DNA of 64,000 nt, taken from Nematopogon swammerdamellus (taxonomy: Eukaryota; Arthropoda; Insecta; Lepidoptera; Adelidae). Where the stretch lies: contig OX336345.1 in NCBI GenBank assembly GCA_946902875.1, positions 10,819,395 through 10,883,394 of the forward strand. The letters are read 5' to 3'. Within the stretch, counting starts at the first letter, position 1. The number at the start of each line of letters is the position of its first letter. Shown here piece by piece: positions 56,874 to 64,000 of the stretch. The notes beneath the pieces were generated by a model that was not told the DNA's origin, made no database searches, and saw only the letters and a program-made list of their open reading frames with translations. The translations under genes and the position numbers were made by a program.

Positions 56874-57184
56874 TTGGTCACTGTCATTGGTTGGGTAGCA
56901 GGCTTAGATCTAAGTTTGAGTTGCTTTTCGCACGGTCAGCTATACGTGGCTCTTTCCCGTATTAGTTATTCAAATAATTTATATGCACACATTCCTGGAT
57001 ATTCTACTTCTAAGTTGCGGCTTCACTTCACTTATGTAGGTGGAATCAAATCTATAACCTGCCCAATTAAAAAACACCAAAGCAATTGAATAATACTAAC
57101 GAACGGACAGACAGAGTCACGTTGCGTTTTATAACAGGCTGAGAAAGATCAAGTCCACGCGGACGTAGTCACGGGCACAGCTAG
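56874..57184 (+). pseudogene. Helitron PIF1-type helicase C-terminal remnant and 3' terminus
   Basis: The frame reads FSHGQLYVALSRISYSNNLY (about 56926-56985), the helicase motif VI block that closes the PIF1-like helicase of Helitron RepHel proteins, followed by KLRLHFTYVGGIKSI. Only about 70 codons survive. The nuclease (Rep) and the other helicase motifs are absent. Downstream, about 57152-57184, lie CCACGCGGACGTAGTCACGG then GCACAGCTAGT. This is a GC-rich stem-like stretch ending in CTAG, as expected of a Helitron 3' end (CTRR). The element is truncated at the 5' side and not mobile by itself. Confidence 0.75.
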
Positions 57185-57473
57185 TATGTAATAATGTAAT
57201 GCTGTGTAAACAATTCTGATTTCTTATTTTTCAGTGGACTATTCCTCAGCCTAGGCTGGGATTATCCGTTAGAACCAATAAAATTGCTTCGTTTTGGACT
57301 ATTAAAAACATTATCTTAACCTCCAAAATCATTAAGTTAAGTCTCGTGTATAGCCAAATCTTCATTTAAACTGCAAACGTGTATTATGTACTACCCATTA
57401 TATTTCGAAAACTATTTTATAATTTGGCACGAAATTGTATAAATACTTTGCTAACTAAGGAAAATATTTAAAA

Positions 57474-57725
57474 ACCGGCCAAGTACGAGTTGGAGTCGCG
57501 CACCGAGCTATCCGCACCACAAAAAAAGTTGAAAAAGCACGTTGGGGACCGATCGTAATTTTTCACTTTTTTATTTTTTTATTATATCCGCCAAAATAAC
57601 ACATATTCTGTGAATTTCAACTGACTAGCTATTACGATTCCAAAGATACAGCCATCGGACGGACGGGCGGACAGACAGACGTTGTAGTGTAGACTTAGTA
57701 CTAGTACTTCTAGACTTCCGTGCCA
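57474..57725 (+). mobile_element. MITE-like repeat M, copy 5 (partial)
   Basis: It begins AACCGGCCAAGTACGAGT, then GTCGCGCACCGAG. The internal CGGACGGACGGGCGGACAGA run is conserved, and it ends near CTAGACTTCCGTGCC. Confidence 0.6.
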
Positions 57726-58471
57726 GAAGACAACCGTTGGCATATTTCGAAACGCAGTTTCTTCGAGTGTGGTACGGAATTTTCACTCAAATGGAATTTT
57801 CTAGCGAATGCACCGAGTAGCGCCGTCTCGTCGCGTCGCGTCGTTGTCTCGCTGTTGTCGTTGGCCCGTAGGTGTGGTCGGTGGAATAAGCCAATGGAAT
57901 GGAAGGAGTGCGACGCGCGTCAGGCGGAGGCGGCGCGGAGCGTAATCACGCTCGCTGACGTCACACGCGACGCAGGTTGGGGCCTCGCTCACGATAGTCC
58001 ACTCCGAGGGTATTGAAATAAGTCTACTGTGCTGTAACGTAGGAAGAGGGGCTATAGGGATGGCTAATCTACGTGGAGAATGGTAGCCCCCAAAGTAGGT
58101 ACTTACTGGACTATGGGAACCAGAATGGCTGGAGGAAAATAAGTTACGTTATATTTAAAAATATTAAAACCTAGTTGAAACATTTATGCATACTACCAAT
58201 TTGGTAGTACCAAAATGCTATGATAATAGGTAGGTATTTAAAGTGCAAATAACAGTGAAAACTAACCATTTTAAAAATATGCAGCGAAAAGGGACGACTT
58301 TGATGGGGAAGAAAGTATCGATACGGCGCTGTTGTGTATCTTCTACGTTTTCATCAACTTCAAAGAGATCGTGGCACCAAGCAAGCAGGCGTGGGCGTGC
58401 TACGCCCAGTTTAAAATTGTTCCATTATAGACCATTGACATAATTGGAACTTTTTAAAGTAACAACAGCGA
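57726..58471. other. Anonymous DNA with a CpG-rich stretch
   Basis: A CpG-rich stretch at about 57820-58010 has open frames on both strands, but no domain is recognised. The rest is AT-rich. Confidence 0.4.
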
Positions 58472-59059
58472 TCAGCATATTAGATAAGGTAGTGCTCTTA
58501 AAGCGTCATAGTATAGAATATGGAATCTTATTAGAAAGATACCGGTGCGCGTGGTGCGGAGGTGGAAAGGGGACGGCGGGATCGCGTTGAACAGCTCCAC
58601 CGAGCACTCCCCATGGAATAAGCGATAGAACACACTTAGGGAGCCGACATCCCTGCGAAGTTGCAGTAGTTCTAGATCGCGGGACACTTTGGGGTCACCG
58701 ACTAGTCGCACGGATCGACGCTGAATCGAGTCCAGAGGTGCAAGTTGGTATTCGACAGAGCCATCCCACAGGTGAGAGCAGTACTCCAAGCAGGACCTGA
58801 TCTGCCATTTACAAAAGCAGCTTTGGTCCGGCGTGAAATACCGTCGCACCTTATAGAGTACGCCCAGCTTTTTAGAAGCCAGCTTGGCCTTGTCCTCGAT
58901 ATGGCGAGGAGAGTTTAACAGTTCGACTCCGAGGACCCCGAAGTGGTCGCTTAATTTAAGCCACGTGCCTAGGAAGGAAGGTGCTGGTGTGAACGCCGCT
59001 CTTTTTGCACAAAAGTTGTGCAGCATGCCAATGAAACATTCCTTCTGTGTCTCTCCCAC
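58472..59059 (-). pseudogene. LINE B RT C-terminal fragment
   Basis: A 195-codon open frame containing HFGVLGVELLNSPRHIEDKA, KLGVLYKVRRYFTPDQ, CLEYCSHLWDGS, LDSIQRRSVRLVGDP and FNAIPPSPFHLRTTRTG. This order is the region after the YADD box in Jockey-like RTs. The last motifs match the fragment at 2262-2788. The frame is uninterrupted but lacks the catalytic RT and the endonuclease. Beyond TTRTG the sequence diverges and ends, so the tail is missing. It is a truncated copy whose first methionine is not a real start. Confidence 0.8.
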
Positions 59060-60817
59060 AAATTCACTACATTATCGTACAAAAGAGATATAGGGGTGAG
59101 GTTTAGTTAATATTCCTGTAGTTTAGGATGTTAGAAGAATATTAGTGAAAGAATTAGCCCAAGGAGATCAAAACTTTTCGAGATTTTTTTTTTTAATTTT
59201 AACAGGTGACTGGTCAGACATGGTTACTTTGCGGAAAACTAAATTCACCGCCCCGACATAATCTGTTAGTAAGGCTATTCCCTAGCTAGAGTGTTTTTAT
59301 AAGCCGGAGGCGCGGAGGGAGTGCAGGCAGCCCCCGTCCGCTGTAACAAAGCGCAGGCGCCCGTGTGAGCCGTAGCGGTTGAGGCTGGTCGAAAAGCCGA
59401 AGTTGCGGAGGCGAGGCACTTCCAGGAGCGCCGGAGAAGAGGCAATCGTAATTAGCTAATGAGTTTTTTTTATACGTTTGAATTTTTTTCAAGCTATCGA
59501 CAAATAAATAACTTTTTCTGCTCCCTTCATTGTTTTTTATGCTTCATTTGTCATTTTCGCTCCCTTTTTGGAGGTACTTTGTATGCCCCCCCCCCCCCAA
59601 ACGGCCCCCTCCTGGGGGGTGTTCCTAAAACGATACACTAAGCTCCAAACTGCACCTTTCTCCTCCCCCCCCTGCCAGTATCTAAACCCGCCCCAGATAT
59701 AGGCAGTAATGCATCGGCGGAGTTACAGCGCGTGGCCTAATACCTTTTCTTAGTCTGTGTCTAATAAAATGCTTACCATTATTTTATATTCTATGGTTTT
59801 AGTATTAAGGTTTTAAAATTTTTCGGACTTTATTCAAAAGCTCAACTTAAACAACGTGGATTATGGGCAACAAACCAGGCAATGGAAATAGGTATTGGTA
59901 TAAGCGTAAATACGTTTGTAAATCATAAATAATAATAAGTATGTACCTATCCATTTCTCCAACATCAGACATCTCTGTAACATGGAAAATGAAATTTGGT
60001 AACAAAGTTGACAGCGAGCACTTTCTTTGTGATCGTATCATTTTCTAGTGGTTTAAAATTCCGAAGCCTTTGATCACAGAGCGGCGCGGCGAGCGACAAT
60101 TTGGAATGTGCCCAAAGGCTCGCTCGCTCGCACCAGGCAGAGTGCGGTCATAGAATATCCAGTTCTAGTGGGGTTTGGTCGGCAAACTTACTGGTCTTCA
60201 ACAAACAAAAGACTCATGTGCGTAATTTTTTGTTGACATATTTTTTCTTTAGGTAAATTTATCATTTATGGTAGATTATGTCACCAGTGTTTATCTATAC
60301 ACTAGACTTTGACCGCGTCATCCCTCGCACAGCCTATGTCCATCCTGAAGGTCCATTCTAAATATTGGTCAATTTTTTTTTTAAATCGGATGAGTATTTT
60401 CGGAGATTATTTGTACCTCCTACATCCAAACTTACAAACTTTAGCTCTTTATAATATTATTATATTGTAGATAGTATAAAAGTGTAGATATAATAAAATC
60501 GTAAAGGCAAACAATTGACGTTGATTGACATTGAATATATAAAAAGAAACCAACCAAGGCGACTTAAAATGAGAAATTGAACATGTTAGTACAGCTTTTA
60601 AAGTTTTGTCTGTTTGTCTGCAAAAATCACGGAACGGATTTTGACGAAACTTTGTATAGTGTCAGTGTATTATCCCGAAATAACATAATATTTATAAAAA
60701 AAAAAAAAATTGCGCGTTTAAAATCACGTAGTGCAAAGTATAGGTTTCTTGACCGTTGTTTTTGGCGTCAGCTGGCCGGTGACTAATTATTTGATTCATG
60801 GCACACAAACAAATGAA
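59060..60817. other. Anonymous DNA with a GC-rich patch
   Basis: No gene. A GC-rich patch at 59295-59440 (CGGAGGCGCGGAGGGAG and related words) may be a dispersed repeat. A run of 12 C's lies near 59587-59598. Confidence 0.4.
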
Positions 60818-61172
60818 AAATCTGTTAAGTGCGAGTTTTACTAGCGCACGGAGGTTTCTGTATTTATCCGCTATTATCCGCCTATCATTTGTCTTTAAAC
60901 AATGCAATTTATAAAAGCCAGTGGCGCCATCTATTATTCAATAGTGTGACTAATCGATTTTTCGGACATTCGTTGTATGGGAACCCCCCTTAATTTTTAA
61001 CATGTTCTTATTTTTCTTATTTGTTGTTATATCGGCCATAGTAACGCATATTCTGTGAAAATTTCAACAGGCTACCTATTACGGTTCAAGAGATACAGCC
61101 CTCCGGCAGACGGACGGACGGCGGAGGCTTAGTAATAGGCTTCCGTACGGGATACGGTAACCTAAAAATGCA
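60818..61172 (+). mobile_element. MITE-like repeat M, copy 6
   Basis: TTAAGTGCGAGTTTTACTAG, then CGCACGGAGGTTTCTGTA at the left; GGCTTCCGTACGGGATACGG at the right. It shares GCGCCATCTATTATTCAATA with copy 3 (54142-54490). Confidence 0.65.
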
Positions 61173-61749
61173 AGTTGACAACGGTGAACGTCATCTCGGC
61201 GTCAGCTGGCCGGTGACTCGGTGTCTCGAAGTCACGTACAATCAACGAGGTACGTACAATGTACATTGTACGTATTGCCGTTACACCCATACTTGTTAAA
61301 TTAAATAACACTAAATTAACTCTACCATTAATATTACTTGAACAATAATATTTTTTATTTTTCATAATCCATCGTACATCTATTTATTGTTGATGGGCAA
61401 AACTTAATACCTATCTAAAGTGGAGTGAATGTTGAAACCCCATAAATTAATCATTGCAAGCAGTTAAGGTATGATTAAGAAGACTGAATAATGTAGAATA
61501 GTTGTCCCGAGTCTCGGTGCAGACCGAATTGAAACGGACTTCTCGAACAAGGATTATGTTGGAAGCCGCAAAACTAATCCTTTGGAATATACCGGCTTAG
61601 TGTGTAAGCTAAACGCTAACGTTACATATAGGTATATCAACGTACATAGATATCATTTTATTTTCATGGAGATGAAACTTTATTCAGTGCGTAGTCAAAT
61701 TAGTACGAGTACAATTATATTCGTATAGTGATAAAATATAAAATCGGCG
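61173..61749. other. Anonymous AT-rich DNA
   Basis: Nothing recognisable. A small palindromic stretch around TACAATGTACATTGTACGTA lies at 61253-61273. Confidence 0.4.
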
Positions 61750-61848
61750 ATGGCTGAAAAAGACCCTGACGTGATTGAACCCAAGTTGTACGAAAATGTT
61801 TCTGATATAATTAAATTTATAAATAGTGACAATGTGTCCCAGAGTTAG
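61750..61848 (+). CDS. Short ORF, 32 codons, unknown
   Basis: ATGGCTGAAAAAGACC in a fair start context (CGGCG before ATG). It encodes a charged peptide beginning MAEKDPDVIEPKLYENVSD and ends at TAG (61846-61848). The codon pattern and acidic start resemble a first coding exon, and GTGTCC near 61833 could be a weak donor. No homology is recognised, and it may be chance. Confidence 0.2.
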   Translation: MAEKDPDVIEPKLYENVSDIIKFINSDNVSQS

Positions 61849-62261
61849 CTGAAAATATTTCACTTAGACAATCCGTTTTACAAGTAAAGTGAACTTTTTT
61901 TTATTGTAAATACAAATTCTGATCTCTGATGATTCAAATTATTTATATGTTTAAACTCTACGTTTATTAATGACTTGGCTGAACCCTATGTTTTTGTATT
62001 TTACGATCTTTTGTTTTCTTAGGTAGACATATGTTACATTTAACATAATTAAAACTAAAAAAAAACTCTATAAGGTTTCTTACCCGGTTCCTCCTTAAAG
62101 ATTGCATTGCTGAACGGGACACGACAAAAAAAATAATGACCAACCAGAATACTGAATATGCACATGTTTCCATGAAATATTGTTAATCTTGTGTGCGTTG
62201 TTCCTTGTCCGAATACTTTGCTAAACGTGGTGTTCGATGTTGTGTTGCAATTTACAAGAGT
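61849..62261. other. Anonymous AT-rich DNA
   Basis: No gene is seen. Confidence 0.4.
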
Positions 62262-62340
62262 TCTTGCAGCACAACACCGATTATTCTGCTTACCCTGATT
62301 GTGGGGATACAGTACAGCGTGTGTGGTATGTGTGTGTTCT
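62262..62340 (-). repeat. Dispersed repeat R, inverted copy
   Basis: GCACAACACCGATTATTCTG, then CTTACCCTGATTGTGG, is the complement of the core at 24572-24652. GTGTGTG words follow. Confidence 0.6.
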
Positions 62341-62424
62341 TTATGGCGAAATAAATATCTGAATCTGATTCTAAAGTTTTTCAGAGTTGACGAAATTATT
62401 TGTATTACATCTGCGTCTGTTTTG

Positions 62425-62505
62425 AAGATGCCAGCGCCGCCGCCGCCCCGCCGCCGCCCCGCCGCCGCGCCGCCTCCGCCGCGGGCGCCGTCTTCCGGGC
62501 CGATG
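62425..62505 (+). repeat. CCG-rich low-complexity block
   Basis: Imperfect GCCGCCGCCCCG repeats. The frames give poly-Pro/Ala/Arg only. Confidence 0.85.
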
Positions 62506-62801
62506 CCTCTTATCTACTCCTTGTGCTTCTAATCTTGAGGAGACCGATCGAAAATCTGAACCATTGTTTTAAGCGTATATGAGGAAATGGCTTTTTATAT
62601 TTAATTCAGGTCTATTATATAAGTATAATATTATATTTATTTAGATTATTTTTATGTATCATTTTATTAAATTTGCGCGTGCTATTTCATATTAGAAAAT
62701 ATTGTGATATTGATGTTGTTTATGTGCGCGCCATGTTTGTGTTGCGCTCTCTAATTTGCAAAAAATATCTAGCGTGTTGTGATTACCTATATTTTATTTT
62801 T
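62506..62801. other. Anonymous AT-rich DNA
   Basis: No gene is seen between the CCG block and the PLE. Confidence 0.4.
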
Positions 62802-62831
62802 TAAAACAAAACAGCTTTACTCACGGTTCTT

Positions 62832-62892
62832 CCGAGCTATGTGGCTCGACGTTTCGGGCCAAGCGTATGGCCCATCCTCATGAGAGCTCTGC
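62832..62892 (-). ncRNA. Hammerhead-like motif, core base 3 changed
   Basis: Minus strand: CTC, ATGAGGA (C3 is A), an extra T, GGGCC-loop-GGCCC, then GAA-ACGT-C and GAGCC. It has the same C3-to-A change as 10057-10110. Position 3' of PLE coding sequence and on the same strand is as expected. Confidence 0.55.
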
Positions 62893-62918
62893 CTGGTGCG
62901 ACGGTTGGCAGAGAACTG

Positions 62919-63725
62919 TCAGATCTCCGTCCGTCCTTGACGAAGATTGTAGCTGTGGCTAGTGCGGGTAGTTTCCGTAGACGAGGGTTCAGGTGCGTTC
63001 CGGATCTCGGCGGAGAGACAGAAGGCGCTGACGGTGTCCACTTCCGGCTGGTCGTGTCCGTCGTGTCTTCTTCTCTTGAGCTGCGCTATGACTGGGTTCC
63101 ACATCGGCGACAACTTGAAGGCATCCTCCCGGTTGAAGTTGTCGTGCTTCTTGATTTCGATGGACTCTCGGACGAGACGTGGGACGTGTCGTGTTTCAGT
63201 CGCAAGAATTTTGACCTGATCGAACCTAATCCAATGGTTCGTTCCGGAGTCCATGTGATCGCACACTGCCGATTTGTTGGAGTCCAGTTGTCTCGCCGCT
63301 CGTATGTGCTCCGAGACCCACGTCGCTACGCTCCTCTTCGTCTGCCCGATGTATGACTTTCCACGGCCACATGGGATTTGGTACACGGCGGCAGACTGGA
63401 GAGGTAACTTGTCTTTTACCGAACGTAGCATCTGGGAAACTTTTTTTGTAGGGAGTAAACACAGTGCCGATGCTGAGTTTCTTCAGTCTCCTCCCTATTT
63501 TATCCGTCAGTCCACGGACGTACGGTAAAAATGCTCTCTGTCGCCGCGTTGCACGGGTTGAGATGTCTTTTCGTGAGGTATCAGTGCTTTTCTGCTGTAA
63601 CCGTTTTGCTTTAGTGCGCTCGTGATCGTCTTTCTTTTTCTTTTTTTTTCAATGCTGTTGTCATCACAGATGCGTTCTGCTCTCTGTACCAGAGCCCTCG
63701 CCACCGAATGTATCTGCGCGGGGGC
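62919..63725 (-). pseudogene. PLE RT C-terminus and GIY-YIG endonuclease, frameshifted
   Basis: Pieces in order on the minus strand: HSVARALVQRAERICDDNS (from about 63708), then in another frame FLPYVRGLTDKIGRRLKK (about 63526-63470). The nuclease piece at 63431-62919 has LRSVKDKLPLQSAAVYQIPC (GIY position), GKSYIGQTKRS (YIG position), VSEHIRAAR, HVPRLVRESIEI and NFNREDA. The catalytic Arg/Glu region is largely present. Frame changes near 63530 and 63435 show it is not functional. PLE proteins use this nuclease to nick targets for RT priming. The RT fingers and palm are missing by truncation. Confidence 0.85.
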
Positions 63726-63757
63726 GTGGTGAGTAAAGCTGTTTTGTTTTAAAAAAA

Positions 63758-64000
63758 TAATGTCTAACAATCACGGTAATTTAAAAACCCATTACCTATA
63801 TTGTTTGCTTAGAGTACAGAACAATTGTTCTACAGCACAGCCCTACAGTGCGGTAAAAAGAGGCGGGTGGCGGAGGAAGTGGAGGAGGGGGGAGGGAGTG
63901 TGGGTGGAGGGGGGCTTCGTTTGGGGTATACTCCCCCCGCGGAAGGGGAAGGGGGTAAGTTGGGGAGGCAAAAACGTAATATGACTCAGTGAGGGGAGAC
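63758..64000. other. Edge of window, G-rich tract
   Basis: Bases 63855-63990 are G-rich, with several GGGG runs and GGAGG repeats on the plus strand. No gene is recognised. Confidence 0.5.

Larger units (their letters stand above)
62802..63757 (-). mobile_element. Penelope-like element, 5'-truncated, with inverted tails
   Basis: On the minus strand: an inverted tail (63757-63729), the C-terminal part of the PLE protein, and the tail with a hammerhead-like motif and a terminal GTGAGTAAAGCTGTTTTG (62825-62802). The first 26-28 bases of the copy are the reverse complement of its last bases, a known PLE trait. The same tail family is at 10001-10139. Confidence 0.8.

Noticed and set aside
62299..62582. 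Proline/alanine-rich open frames over the CCG block
   Set aside because: Low-complexity translation of a GC repeat with no start context or domain.
1..64000. CRISPR arrays, operons, prokaryotic promoters or rRNA operons
   Set aside because: The sequence is eukaryotic. The only rRNA-like piece is the 5S-derived SINE head at 8594-8639.

Overview
The window looks like repeat-dominated DNA from an arthropod nuclear genome, most likely a moth or butterfly. It is AT-rich with scattered GC-rich blocks. It carries several LINE lineages, Penelope-like elements (PLEs), a Helitron helicase remnant, a long-LTR retrotransposon, a 5S-rRNA-derived SINE, and fold-back and MITE-like repeats of kinds I associate with Lepidoptera. 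The Lepidoptera assignment rests on repeat flavour, not on a host gene. I see no intact host gene. The clearest host-type gene is a decayed four-exon locus (51097-53727, minus) with a Myb/SANT (zeste/Harbinger-type) domain.

Layout. 1-2790: two LINE 3' regions in series. 2791-7365: anonymous DNA, a LINE tail on the minus strand (4652-5312), a dispersed repeat next to a TA run, and a GC island (6190-6765). 7366-11765: a nest of small elements: a Helitron-like repeat, a fold-back repeat, PLE tails and a GIY-YIG remnant, the 5S SINE, a PLE double tail and a palindromic MITE. 11766-15030: mostly anonymous, with a GA-rich tract and hairpins. 15035-18515: a minisatellite, a PLE remnant with a hammerhead motif, a 200-N gap, and a LINE with endonuclease and reverse transcriptase (RT) on the minus strand. 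18516-21258: a MITE-like repeat and anonymous DNA.

21259-48230 is the most striking block. A minus-strand LTR retrotransposon (28607-40885; 12,279 bp) has two LTRs of exactly 3,026 bp. It is flanked on both sides by copies of the same ~7.35-kb host segment in direct orientation (21259-28606 and 40886-48230). The element has gag and then pol in the -1 frame. Pol contains G-patch, protease, RT, RNase H and integrase. The order segment-element-segment, with no short target duplication, fits either unequal exchange between two insertions or two haplotypes joined head to tail by the assembler.

48231-64000: a SINE tail, the Myb/SANT pseudogene with a five-copy 91-bp tandem array in one intron, several copies of a MITE-like family, a second fold-back repeat, a hammerhead motif with a 6-bp helix I, a Helitron helicase remnant, a LINE fragment, and a PLE copy flanked by inverted copies of its own tail.

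Recurring theme: PLE-derived tails carry hammerhead-ribozyme cores. Two have the full core, one more has a full core but a weak helix I, two share the same C-to-A change in the core, and one has lost the GAAA.
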